A stretch of DNA of 63,147 nucleotides from Mesotaenium endlicherianum (Eukaryota; Streptophyta; Zygnematophyceae; Zygnematales; Mesotaeniaceae): positions 1,094,743 to 1,157,889 of the forward strand of contig WELA01005328.1 of NCBI GenBank assembly GCA_009602735.1, read 5' to 3'. The notes under the pieces are model-generated. The model was given only the letters and a program-made list of their open reading frames with translations, was not told the origin of the DNA and searched no databases. The translations under genes and the position numbers were made by a program. Position 1 is the stretch's first letter. The number at the start of each line of letters is the position of its first letter. Positions 32,093 through 43,509 of the stretch are shown here, in pieces.

Positions 32093-35000
32093 CACTAGAT
32101 AGCCCAACGGAATGTATGATTTTTGGTCCAAAACCTACCTCGATTAAAATATTTTGGAGTAAGCATTACTCAATCATACCTCATGTATCTTATATATTCT
32201 GGAAAGTTATGCCACACTGTAGGTCATTATGCTCTTACTTTTCTAAGAAATTGTTTTCCTGTTTGAAACATGTGAAAACATTTTTTTGATAAAATTGCTA
32301 TGTTCAAGAGACTACCCTCAAGTCCACCAAGTTCGCATATATTGTGATTTTTGCCAGAGGTGTATATACGTGTAAAGAGTGAGTGTATGAAATCTTAGAC
32401 TGATAGCTTTATTACTCTAGGAGTTACAGCATTTGCCAATTGGGGGGTTTATATGCCCCTGCTTTTTTGACATGGTCCAATAAGAGTTTCATCATAACAT
32501 ATACTTACGACACTCTATAGATCCCTATACAAGGTATTAGAACCTGAAATTAGAAGATGTGATGTCTAACATAAACACCTTGTTGACTAAATTTTTATTT
32601 AAGTAAATCAATGCAAAATAAATATATTGAATCATAAGTGCAATTTTCAGGAGCAAACATGTCCAGTTTTTCATTTCCAATAAAACAAAAAATCTCTTTA
32701 AATCAAGTAGGCCCTCCAAAGTGATACTATGGCTTAATAAATATTGAATACAGCAAATGTAATTGTTATAGCAAAGGTAAGAAATTTGCTAACATTGACA
32801 AAAAGTACGCGAGTCTCGCCTAAATCTCACCTCTGACCTCCCTTCTTGCTCCTACATCAAGATGGTCAATCTGCCTCTTTGTGTGATACCTTTGAAAGCA
32901 TTGAGCAGGGCACAAGTACACATTGCAAGGCGCACACATCATGTAAACTTTAGAAGCTCTCACACCAGATGCACGTTTCTTGAAGGTGCCAGCTGTGCAT
33001 TTTACACAGCGCTTCCTCTCCTTCACCTTTGTGGGGAAGTGCTTGTGAGTCCATCTTGCACCTGCAGCTGGTGGAGTAGGGGTAGTTTGGGTCACCACCT
33101 TGCTTGGGCCCTCATCATGAGGATGGCTGAATGTCCACATCTCATCCGTAAGCTCCATGTACATGTCAAACCTCTCTTTCTTTGGATGTGTCATCTTGTA
33201 TAAAATGAACACGTTAGCGAGCAACTCATCATAAATTCCCCAAAAGGCCCTACGCCACCATTTTCTATTGATGAGCACCCTCTCTATGCTGCAGTTCCTA
33301 GCTAAACACAGGGCATCAAACTGATTTACTGCATCTTTGTACAAGTTATAGTGCTCTACTATTTCAGGAGCTGGCAGGGATTCTTTTTCTTTGCCGACAC
33401 ACCTAAGTTGAGTTTTAGGAGGCAGCCCTTTGGCTGTGGACAAAAAGGCAAAAGGCATCTTGTCATTCCATGTGCATGCAACCATAAGAGAATGCTCATT
33501 ATATGCAGCTATACAATGGCCTGGCTGGTGAGTTTTAGGCTGCATCCACAACATCTTAGAAGGGTAATGCTTTCTACTGGTGACAATGGTGCCAGTTGCA
33601 GCATGCCCCATCTTAGCTAAGCTTGAGAAAAGGGCAGCAGAAGAGAAACCTCTATCAATTACTAAACTGAATAACCTACCTATAGGCAGCATACTGACCA
33701 GGTCTAAGACCACTTAAGTCTTTTGACCGACCACCTTCACTCTGTCATAGACCTAGTTTTAAAATATTCCCGTACAGCCTCCTTTGGCTGAATGTGCGTG
33801 TTGCAATACTCCGTATCGTGATACTTTGTATTGGCGTATAACCAGATTCATTGATTTTTTTCCGATTTATAATCGGTTTATTCCACCGACACTCATGTAT
33901 TTCGGCATATCCCAACGTACGGGTTTGACTCTCACATTCTGTACGTACGGCAAATCGACGAATCCGTATGCGCCGTATCCGAATTTCAAAAGTAGGGTCA
34001 TAGATAATGAATGCATAACAGAAATAGGTGATAGCATCACAAAGTGTAAGAACTTCCATGCCATACTTGTATGGCTTGCTAGGATTGTATACTCTAATTG
34101 GACATTGCCTATTTCTAATAGGAAGAGTTCTCTCATCTATTCTCATGTTCTCTCTAGGACTGTAGTGTTCTGAAAAGTCTTACGACACAAGTATGTAAAA
34201 GGTTGTAATTGCCACAACTTATACTCTCTGGAATCTGAAGGAAAATAGGCTATGTTCTTATTGTCTTTTACATGCAAATATCTTCTTATATTTTTGAACC
34301 TATTCCGACTCATGAACCTACCAAAACTAGGAAGAGTGATAGGACCCTTAATTGCTTTCTGTCAGTATTTACCCCGCCTTGGGAGAGCATGCAAGCCCAT
34401 GGCCATGCACAAACCATGACAGATTACTATCTCCGTGCATGTAACAGGCAACCAATTCTTGGCACCACTCTGAGAGGCATACCTATTGGCTTCTACAGCA
34501 AGCTGTTCAAGAAACCATATAGGCATCAAGAGATAAAACACTCCAAAGGGAGACAAAGCACGGAATCTCCTGTCAAAAAGTCCTTGTAGTCCGTGGTGGT
34601 ATGCCTTACTAGATTGCAGGAGATCTTCATCATAACTCTGTCTTGGAGCTACTGGTTTCTAGTCCCACACATCTTCCTTTCTTCATCCTCCTCTTCTGGA
34701 GTCTCCTTTTGCATGCTTACAACAATAAGGATGGTGTCTTCCTCCTCCTCCTCAAATTCAGAGTTGTCTTCCTGGCTGTTAGAAGCATCATAGTCTGTGT
34801 CTAACTGCACACCTACACTCTTCTTATTTCTGCTAATCTGCCTTGCTCGAGTCATGAAATTACTTCTAAGTGCAGGTGTTGTTATGTTGCTGGTGCCAGG
34901 AGGTCTTCCTTTCCTTCTAGCAAGCTTGGATGTGGTGATGGACTGACTGTTTTCAAGATCCTGCACGACAGGTGTCTCTTAAATGGCACTTTGTATTGAC

Positions 35001-35638
35001 CTGAACAAGATCTGCCTGTCAGGCCGAGAATCCGGCTCATAGACTTCTCTTGTTTGCTTGTAGACACCTACAGAGACCATCTCAAAATTATCTGCCTCGT
35101 ACCTAAGGGACTCCTCTAACTTGATTATACTTAGGTTTGGTCTTGTCATATGCAAAGAATACTACAAAATAAGGCTTTTGACCTCTCTTACCCTCGCACC
35201 GCTGCTTCATATCTCCTCTCAAGTTCATCTCCTCACATTCATCACCAAACCAATCAAATGCCCTTGGGCGACCGTAGGTTATGGCCGGCACAAGGATTCT
35301 AGACCCTATAAGAGCGTTGCAAGAAGTCCCAGCGTCATTCATGGCGAAATTACGACGGCTGATAAGGAAGAAGGGTGCTATTTTGAAGCGAGAAGAGAGT
35401 CTTTTTGTTCGATAAAACAGAAAATTAGCATGTACGAAAATGATCCCCCCATGCGCGCGTTTTGTTGGATTGACCTCACAATTTAACCACAATGTCGTTG
35501 TGGCATAGTCCACCTTTTAAGACAGTTTTCAACGAAGAAAGATTAATATTGAGTAAGTTAGAGCATGCACTAGGGCGGCAAGCGATTGGGCCATAATATG
35601 TCATATGGGCCACAAATGTCCCTCCGATCCATCTAGTG
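32093..35638 (-). mobile_element. piggyBac-like DNA transposon A, nested in the LARD-like element
   Basis: Ends are inverted: CACTAGAT at 32093 and ATCTAGTG ending at 35638. The right flank is TTAA (35639-35642), the piggyBac target; the left flank reads ATAA, one change from TTAA. The right terminal 100 bases match the start of copy B at 37559. About 3.5 kb, carrying one broken transposase gene. Confidence 0.8.
32820..35513 (-). pseudogene. piggyBac-like transposase (DDE_Tnp_1_7 class), broken
   Basis: Pieces in order: N-terminus 35513-35103 (ILVPAITYGRPRAFDWFGDE), acidic and basic linker 34966-34649 with a KGRPP AT-hook-like motif and an E-run, 34556-34362 (FGVFYLLMPIWFLEQLA), catalytic region 34146-33990 (MRIDERTLPIRNRQC, KPYKYGMEVLTLCD) and 33713-32820. 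The last holds LVIDRGFSS (second catalytic Asp), WGIYDELLANVFILYKM (third Asp region) and a C-terminal Cys-rich domain (CVKC, CAPCNVYLCPAQC) as in piggyBac C-terminal zinc-binding domains. Frameshifts separate the pieces, and a foreign-looking block at about 33745-33990 interrupts the catalytic domain. The protein would cut and paste at TTAA; this copy is dead. Confidence 0.82.
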
Positions 35639-35642
35639 TTAA

Positions 35643-36951
35643 CCACATTTTGCATTCACAAGGTCAAATAGTCCAGCAGATTGACTTCACCTAAGTCAGC
35701 AACCACATAAGACCCGCATCCCTAAACCTCAGCACACTGACTAAATTGATCTGAAGCTTAATTCTAAGCTCCCATGATCCTATTAAGCACCACAATAGCA
35801 CCATCTCATACATAACATTGAAGAACAAGGCACATACCCTAAACCCTCCAAGCACACGTCAATGTGGCAAACGAGAGAAGCACACAATGTCACAGCTAAG
35901 GTTGGGAATAGAGGGTATTTGTAGAATGTCATTGTTGCTGCCGAAGCCTCTTCACATAGAAGTTGCAACCTTCTGAAGCTTGTGGACGGCGTAGTGCACT
36001 TGGACTGTGGCGAGGATAATCTGTTGTTCACCCATATTTGGAAACTTAAGTTAGTAAATCATGTGTGCACGCATTGTCTCGATTACTCAACACATGCAGC
36101 CATACCCAAGTTTCCTCAACCTAACTGCCACACATATAGTGAGAGAGGAACGGCTCTTACAAAGCAACAAGCTTAAGTCCTAATGTGCATGCTGTGCAAG
36201 TGAGCCACAACACCGCATGCCGAGAGTCACATGCATGTGTTCTTACACATCCGCACATGTGCGCGATCTTGTGCATCAGTCTTCCTTGTACCAACGTTTG
36301 CTATGTGGTCCTCCTTTTCTTTCAGTAACTGGCACCCCAGATAAGAGATGAGGGAATCGCACAAGGGCGCATATGTACACTACAAGCCCATAAAGTAATA
36401 GTGGCAGACGGGGAGTGACTGGCAATCCACAACTTGCAACAAGGGCTCCTTCCTCCCTAGTTGGCCCTCCTTGATACTTTAGCTGAGGCTCTTAAATTTG
36501 TGGTATCTACCAGAACCAGGCATAATAGACTAACAAGTCCTCTAGCACAGCTGGAGTGCACACCCCTCTCAATACTAGCCGTGGATTGCATATAACAACA
36601 CACAACGACTATGATCAAGTGAGGCAAATGAGTCATATTTAGCTTGCTATGATGCAACTCCCTTGAGACTGCCCTCGATGCTTGCAGACACCTCTTCCAT
36701 CAAGCCTCCACTTTAGGCTTCTCATTGCGTGGATCTGTACACAAGAGGCTAGGATAGTCAAGTTAGTATGCCGCATAGTACCTTTAGCCAAAGAGACACA
36801 CTAGGTGAGCAAGTGGAAGGCTCCTAGACAGGATGTGCAATGCTTTACATCAAACACTTTCCAAGCTCCACCTAGACTCATCATACCACACAAGTAAGCC
36901 TCACACAATTACCTCATGAGACAAAGAAGACAAGCACGGACATATAACAAA
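35643..36951. other. Non-coding interior of the LARD-like element, 5' part
   Basis: Lies between the nested piggyBac-like element and the primer site. I see no gag-like or other coding sequence. Only short, unconserved ORFs are present. Confidence 0.6.
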
Positions 36952-36963
36952 GCTTCGATACCA
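36952..36963 (-). promoter_or_regulatory. Primer binding site of the LARD-like element
   Basis: TGGTATCGAAGC in element orientation, one base after the LTR end (36965). Same position and nearly the same sequence as the G1 site at 26573. Confidence 0.7.
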
Positions 36964-36964
36964 C

Positions 36965-37373
36965 TGAAATGAATCTTGCTTACTAAAGAAATATATTTTC
37001 GTTAAATATATAAGATCAGAGTTACTTGGAAGCGTGAAAAATCAAGGAGCAATCTTTGCCCTTATGATGAAGTCAATTTACTCATCTGTACCCCTTGACT
37101 CACTTACCGTAGTGTGCCATAGTTGCGCACTAACTCAAGGCACAAGAAAGAGATGAACTTGAAGACTAAGGCTTCTCCTTTAGAAACTCATGGACTCTTT
37201 CCTACCAGACATACAAGCATATATAAACACACACACAACAATTGAGGACTGTATAGCAAAGGCGCTCTCATTCAGATGAACATAACGTAACTAAAACACA
37301 TCCTACTGACTTAGGTGCAAAACCATAGAATTTAACTGTATCGGACCCCGAGACATCCAGAGCCATAACATTA
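36965..37373 (-). repeat. LARD-like element, 5' (right) LTR, truncated
   Basis: Aligns with the first ~490 bases of 28887-29461 up to about GAGCCATAAC, then similarity stops. The outer end of the LTR, including the promoter-distal part, is missing. About 180 bp of unassigned sequence (37374-37554) separate it from piggyBac-like copy B. Confidence 0.75.
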
Positions 37374-37558
37374 TTAATACTCAATCACATTGAGCAAAGT
37401 TAACGTCAACGGACGCGTCTTGACGAGACCTTTCCAACGTTCCTAGTTCGCTCCATTTGGAGCATAGACAAAAAAACCATATTATTTTTTGTGAAAATTG
37501 GTCATAATAAGAAACCCAAAAGTACACACATCACTTGCAAGTAGAAATCCGACTTTAA

Positions 37559-38832
37559 CACTAAATGGAACGGAGGGGCATATGTGGCCCATATGACACA
37601 TTAAGCCCCAACTACTTGCCGCCTTAGTGCATGCTCTAACTTACTGAATATTAATCCGTTTTCTTTGAAAATTGTCTTAAAAGGTGGGCTATGCCACAAC
37701 GACACTCGGAGTAAATTGCAAGATCGTTCCGACAAAACGCGCGCATGGGGGGGTCATTTTCGTACATGCTAATTTCTAGTCTCATCGAAGAGAAAGACTT
37801 TCTGTTTGCTTGGAAATAGCACCCTTCTTCCTCATCGGCCTTCTTAATTCCGCCGAGGATGACGCAAGAACTTCTTGCGACACTCTTGTAGGGTCTAGAA
37901 TCCTTGTGCCGGCCATAACCTTCGGTCGTCCATGGGCATTTGATCGATTTGGTGACGAATGTGAGGAGATGTACTTGATAGGAGATGTGAAGCAACGGTG
38001 CGAGGGTAAGAGAGGTCAAGAACCTTATTTTGTAGTATTCTTTGCATTTGACAAGAGCAAACCCAAGTATACTCAAGCTCTAGTAGAGAACTCCCTTAGG
38101 TACCATGCAGATAATTTGGAGATGGTCTCCGTAGGAGTGTATAAGCCAAAAAGAGAAGTCTCTCAGCCAGATTCTCAGCCTGACAGTCAGGCTCTGTTCA
38201 GGTCATCTCAAGCTGCCATTTTAGAGACTCCTGTGGTGCAGGACCCTGATAACAGTCAGTCTAACACTACATCTGAGCCTGCTAGAAAGAGAGGCAGACC
38301 TTCTAGCACCGGAAGCATAACAATACCTGCATTCAGAAGTAAGTTCATGACTCAAGCAAGGCAGATTAGCAGGAAAGAGAAGAGTCCATGTGTGCAATTA
38401 GACACAGACTCTGATGCTTCTGACAGCCAGGAAGATAGCTCTGCATCCGAGGAGGAGGAGGAGGAGGACACCATTCCTGTGTGTGTGACCATGCAAGAGG
38501 ACACCCAAGAAGAGGAGGACCAAAAAGAGGAAGATGTGTTGGACTGGCAACCAGTAGCTCCAAGACAGAGTTATGATGAAGACCTCCTGCAGCCTAGTAA
38601 GCCATATCACCATGTACTACAAGGGCTTTCTGACAGGAGATTCCGTGCTTTGTCTCCCTTTGGAGTCATCTGCCTCTTGATGCCTATATGGTTTTTTGAA
38701 CAGCTTGCTGTAAAAACCAATAGGTATGCCTCTCTGAGTGGTGCCATAAATTGGTTGCCTGTTACATGCACAAAGATAGAAATTTCTCATGGTTTGTGCA
38801 TGGCCATGGGCTTGCATGCTCTCCCAAGGCTA
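37559..38832 (+). mobile_element. piggyBac-like transposon B, 3'-truncated
   Basis: Begins CACTAAATGG directly after TTAA (37555-37558). The first 140 bases match the inverted right end of copy A. The transposase N-terminal half follows. It stops at 38832, where sequence switches to a G1 LTR in opposite sense. Confidence 0.8.
37690..38832 (+). pseudogene. piggyBac-like transposase B, N-terminal half
   Basis: The readable part from 37810 has ILVPAITFGRPWAFDRFGDE, then GKRGQEPYFVVFFAFDKSK, a linker with ARKRGRPSSTG (AT-hook core RGRP), an acidic E-run, and LSPFGVICLLMPIWFFEQLA, colinear with copy A. Upstream bases also match the A N-terminus, but in another frame and without its Met. No catalytic Asp region is left. 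The ORF runs on to 38901 as about 22 foreign residues read from antisense LTR. Confidence 0.78.
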
Positions 38833-39260
38833 GGGGATGATGGGAGATGGCTGTGGATTTGGTTAGCCGAGGTTCTACCAACGTGGTTAACTCCCGAGTA
38901 GGCGGTGCCATCGCACTTGCCATTGAATAGTAAACTCATTCCATGTATATATGCTAGGTTCTACTCTCGGGTTCCGCATTCGGAAACGAGACCAACTCTC
39001 TTGTACTGCTTACTCAAAGATAGCTGTATCCAAGGCGAGAAGGCATTGATGCGCACTGTCTTCTAGCCTTGCTTCTGTATGAGTTTACTGATTGCATTAT
39101 CGATGCTAGTTTACTTCCATTTGACTTGGAAGTATTGTTCACTGCTAGTGTGTTGTCTTTTTTTTGTTTAATCAGTTAACAGAAAATATCATAAAGATTC
39201 CTTGCTGATATAAAAATCTTTTTAATAGTTAATCGCCTATTGGTAAGTCAATTCATTTCA
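38832..39260 (+). repeat. G1 copy 2, 5' LTR remnant
   Basis: Last ~430 bases of the LTR in element orientation, ending ATTCATTTCA. The junction with piggyBac-like B lies in GGGATGATGG, which fits both partners. Confidence 0.82.
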
Positions 39261-39261
39261 G

Positions 39262-39273
39262 TCGTATCGGAGC
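39262..39273 (+). promoter_or_regulatory. Primer binding site, copy 2 (mutated)
   Basis: TCGTATCGGAGC, one base after the LTR; TGG at the start has become TCG. This would weaken tRNA pairing. Confidence 0.6.
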
Positions 39274-39287
39274 AGTTATCACAGTAG

Positions 39288-40250
39288 TTGTGTATGTTAA
39301 AGACTAGGTCTCAAGCTATCAACTCTCGGGAAATGGAGGGTGAGGACAATGATAACATTGTAGAAGGGCAGGACGAAAGTCGCGTCTTTGGACCCCGTAC
39401 CTACTTAGAATCGCTGCATGATGCAAGAGCTAGAGAAGCTGCTGAGCAGGCAGCAGCTCTTGCTGCAGTAGCAGCCTAGCTGGCTGAGGATGAGCGTTTA
39501 GCCAAAGAGGTAAAGGAGGCATTAAACAAGAGGGCCCTTGATGGAAGGACGGTGGAAGAGCAGATGGCAGAGAGGGCCCATCTTGAAAACCAACCTCCTG
39601 CTGTGCCTATTGTCATATCTCTCCCTCAAATTTGCAGACACTTGAGCGCAACAGGCATAGCCGGAGCGGCAGCAATTGGGAATGCCGAAGCTGCTACTAA
39701 TTGGGCTAATGGTGCTGCTGCTGCGTTTGCTGGGCTACCACTTCAGAATGTAGATCTGGGAGCTTTATTTGAGCGGATGCAATCGCAAATGGCGAGCATG
39801 TATCAGTCCCAATAGGAGGACAAAAGGATCATGATGGCATTGCTGCGTGACAAAGACCAACTGGGTTTTCAAACCACCGGTGGTGGTGGCAGAGAACCTA
39901 GTGAGCCTAAGCCAAAACCTCCCCAGGATTATGACCCTGAGGGAAACAAAAAGTCTTACCCGATCAAGTTTCTTGCTGATGTTAAGCAGTGGCTGGAAAA
40001 TTACCCAGAACTGCAGGAGTACGAGAAGGTCAGGCACACTAGGGCTCTACTGAAAGGCAGTGCAGCAGACTGGTGGCTGCATTGGAAAGAAGAGCGTAAG
40101 GCTCAATAACTCGGTGACCCTACTTGGATAGAGTTTGTCAAGAAGCTGCATGAGAAGTTTGATGTTGTCAATCAGCAGGAGGAAACTATCTATGCCATGA
40201 TCTCCTTAACACTGAAGCAGACCAATTCAGTTGTTGAGTTGCTGGTCTAG
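39288..40250 (+). pseudogene. G1 copy 2 gag, degenerate
   Basis: LKTRSQAINSREMEGEDNDN, then LLKGSAADWWLHWKEERKAQ, correspond to copy 1 gag. Several stops are present (for example TAG at 39477-39479). The sequence lacks the 27-nt insertion seen in copy 1, then has a deletion that removes the RG-rich region and zinc knuckle near 40240-40250. Confidence 0.8.
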
Positions 40251-42680
40251 AGAAAGGATTAGTCTTTAAAAGACAGCAACAGTCAATAATCCAGTCTATC
40301 GATTATGAGGATGCTAGAGATAGTGACAGATAGTGAGTCGTCACTAGCTGACCTCGTAGCAGGTATTATGGGTCCTGCTGAACTGGATTCACTATGCATG
40401 CCTGACAAACAGATAAAAGAGACTATCAGCAATATAGACCGCCAGAGAGTACACACTTTGGATGATCTTGTTCCACCTGATGTCCAACATTTCTTTGCTA
40501 AGTCAGGAGAATAATGCGAAAGTCAGGAAATGTCACTCCTCCCTATCCTACTGCATTGCATGATTGCAGGTAGGAAGGTGAGGGCATTTGTTGACGGAGG
40601 GGCGTCACATACTTTCATCCATAAGGACATAGTTAAGCGGCTAAAGCTTGCTACTGTCACCCAAGGGTAAAGAAAAATATTCCTTGGAGATGCCTCAAGT
40701 ATCCCGGGAGGAATTATAACGAAGCCCATTAAAGTCCAGTTAGGTTCTGGCATTGCGGTTCTAACTGAAACGCTTACATTTGAGGTACACAACATTGGCT
40801 TTTATGATCTCGTGCTAGGCAGGTCCTGGCTTAATAGACATCAAGCTGAAGTGTGTTGGAGCAGAGGTACAGTTAAAGTGAGAGGAGCCAGTGATGGGCA
40901 CACTAACTTGGCACCCACCAGTGCTCTTCCTCTTGTCCTGTATGGATGGCAAATGAAAGAAAAGAAGAGGCTTTCAGGAGGATGCAAATTGCTGAATGCA
41001 ATGGAGTTCATCGAGAGCTGGAACCAGAAGGAAGACAGAATGTTCTGTCTGTTGCTAAAACAGGTACATTCTCAACGTGAAGAGGTGGTTGAGAACAAGG
41101 TGAGCCCTCCGGAGCACCTTACTTCTGCAAAAATTGTTACTCAGTACACGAATGTTTTTAATATGCCTCCAAGACTGCCCCCTAAGAGGGAAGTAGATCA
41201 TAGGATTGATTTATTACCTGGGAGTCAGCCACCTTGGCAACGAACATATGGCTTGTCTTATGTGGAGAGCAAAGAGTTAGAAACACAGATTGCACAGCTG
41301 GAGGAAAATGGTTATATTTCCCCCAGTAAGTCACCTTATGGTGCACCCATCCTATTTGTTAAGAAGAAAGATGGTACCATGCGAATGTGTGTGGATTACA
41401 GAGCTCTTAACAAAATTACAGTACAGAACAAGTATGCTTACCCAGAATTGAGGACTTGCTTGATACCCTGTCTGGTGCTAAAATATTCAGCAAGATAGAT
41501 CTCAAGAGTGGTAGTGGTCATTACTAAATCAGGATTGCTGAGGGGGACGACACAAGAGTGCTTTTCGCACACGTTATGGACACTATGGGTTTAATGTGAT
41601 GCCAATTGGACTGTATGATGCTCCTGCAACTTTCATGGGTGCTGTGAATGACATTTTAAGGCCTTACTTGAATAAGTTTGTGCAAGTTTTCTTGGATGAT
41701 ATTTTGATGTGGTCTAAAAATGAAGCTGAGCATGCTAAGCACTTAAAGACACTCATGCACACTCTAAGAAAGAATCAGTTATATGCTAACATGAGCAAAT
41801 GTGGTTTCTTTAGGAAAAGTATTAAATTCTTGGGCCACGTCGTCAGTAAGGAAGGCATCAGTGTGGATCCTAAGAAAGTCCAAACCATAAGGGACAGGCC
41901 AGTACCACAGTCTGTCTCAAAAGTTAGATCTTTCCTCGCGTTGGCTAACTACTATAGGAGATTCATTGAGAATATATCTACAAAGGCCGGTGAACAGACT
42001 GATCTTACTAAAAAGGATATAGGGTATGTGTGGACAAAAGAGCATCAAGCTGCCTTCCAGATCCTTAAAGATGCCCTCTGTTCTGCCCCAGTCTTAATTG
42101 TGTATGACTCTAGCAAACCTATGCAGGTGGTTACTGATGCTTCTGACTTTGCCATGGGTGCTATTTTGTGGCAGCCTGCTGACAAAACCACAAAGGATGG
42201 TGAGGTAAAGCAAGAATGGCACCCTGTGCTGTATGAGTCTATGAAATTCAATCCAGCTAACATTAACTATTATGTGCATAATAAAGAGTTGCTTGCTATC
42301 ATCCATGTTCTCAAATAGTGGAGAGCATACTTACATGGTAAAGCTTTAAGGTGATTACAGATCATCGAGCTCACACGCACTTTTAGAAGAAGTCCAAGCT
42401 GTCGAGGAGGGAGAACCGTTGGAGCCAGATGCTGGAGCAGTTCCAAGTCCACACTGACTACAAACCAGGGAAGTTGAATCCTACTGATGCACTCTCTAGA
42501 AGACCTAATTTGCAAGAAAGGAACTTCAGTTAGCATGCTGTAGACAAAGTCCTTTGTGCACTCACTTCATTGAAAGTGAAAAAGTCATTCCTTGAACAAC
42601 TTAGGAAAGTCTACCTTTCTGACCCAACATTTGAGCCCAGCCCAACTGATGGTGCGTGTCCTGCTAATACACTCGGATAT
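40251..42680 (+). pseudogene. G1 copy 2 pol, degenerate and truncated
   Basis: Protease FVDGGASHTFIHKDIVKRL, then [17 protein letters not shown] with [17 protein letters not shown] and FLDDILMWSKNEAEH, RNase H with [13 protein letters not shown]. Frameshifts lie near 41450-41580 and 42345, with several stops. The reading ends in the region before the integrase zinc finger, where copy 3's LTR begins. Confidence 0.83.
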
Positions 42681-43397
42681 TGAAATGAATCGACTTACCA
42701 GATAGGCGATTAACAATTAATAAAGATCTTTATATTAGCAAGTAATCTTTATGGTATTTTTTGTTAATTGATTTAACAGCAAGGACAACACACTAGCAGT
42801 GAATAACACTCGTAAGTCAAATGCAAGTAAACTAGCATCAATAATGCAATCAGTAAACTCATACATAAGCAAGGTTGGAAGACAGTGCGTATCAATGGCT
42901 TCTCGCCTTGGATTCAGATGTCTCTCAGTAAGCTGTACAAGAGAGTTGGCCTCGTTACCGAATGCCGAACTCGAGAGCAATGCCTAGCATATGTACATGG
43001 AATGAGTTTACTGTTCAACGGCCAGTGCAATGGCACCGCCTACCCGGGAGTTAACCACGTTGGGAGGACCTCGGTTAACCAAATCCACCGCCATCTCCCA
43101 TCATCCCGAATCGCCATCCATCATAGGGATGTCATCTGGCCATTCGTCTAGCATACCACTCTTAGATACATATCGAGGCAGTTCGCTGCTACCGAGTACG
43201 GAAGTCAGCTGGCTGTCAAAGAATGAGTCAGCAAGCTGACTTAAGTTGACTTCAGCCTGCTGCTTCCGGCTGAGTTCTTAAACTGCTAATTATATACAGT
43301 CCGGCAGACTCAATACTACATATAGTTCAGCAGGCTGAACTTAACCAACTATTATATTTAATGAATATTATATTTACCAATATACTGATTCATTACA
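42681..43397 (-). repeat. G1 copy 3, 3' LTR
   Basis: 717 bp, TGAAATGAATCGACTTACC at the left and TTCATTACA at the right, close to the copy 1 LTRs. Confidence 0.92.
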
Positions 43398-43433
43398 ATC
43401 CCCCCAACTTAACTTGTTGTCGCCTCGACAACA
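43398..43433 (-). promoter_or_regulatory. 3' polypurine tract and hairpin (copy 3)
   Basis: Plus-strand ATCCCCCCAACTTA, then TGTTGTCG-CCT-CGACAACA (43415-43433), the same 8-bp stem as copy 1. Confidence 0.75.
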
Positions 43434-43509
43434 TTAAACTGCAGAAGTTTTTGGTCAGGGAACTGAACCTGACCAGCCTCCTCCACTGACTGCCTCTTCA
43501 GCCTGTCAC

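Larger units (their letters stand above)
28887..37373 (-). mobile_element. Non-autonomous LTR element (LARD-like) sharing G1 termini
   Basis: Left LTR 28887-29461; right LTR from 36965, recognisable to about 37373 and then lost. The interior (29462-36964) has no gag or pol; the only coding sequence is in the nested piggyBac-like transposon at 32093-35638. LTR edges (TGAAATGAATC and TTCATTACA on the plus strand), primer site and CCCAACTTA plus hairpin match G1, so it could have been copied by G1 proteins in trans (inference). Without the nested element the interior is about 4 kb. Confidence 0.75.
38832..42680 (+). mobile_element. G1 copy 2 (plus strand, truncated both ends)
   Basis: Partial 5' LTR (38832-39260), primer site, degenerate gag and pol up to the integrase start, then abrupt replacement at 42681 by the LTR of copy 3. 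Opposite in orientation to copies 1, 3 and 4. It has more stops and indels than copy 1. Confidence 0.85.
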
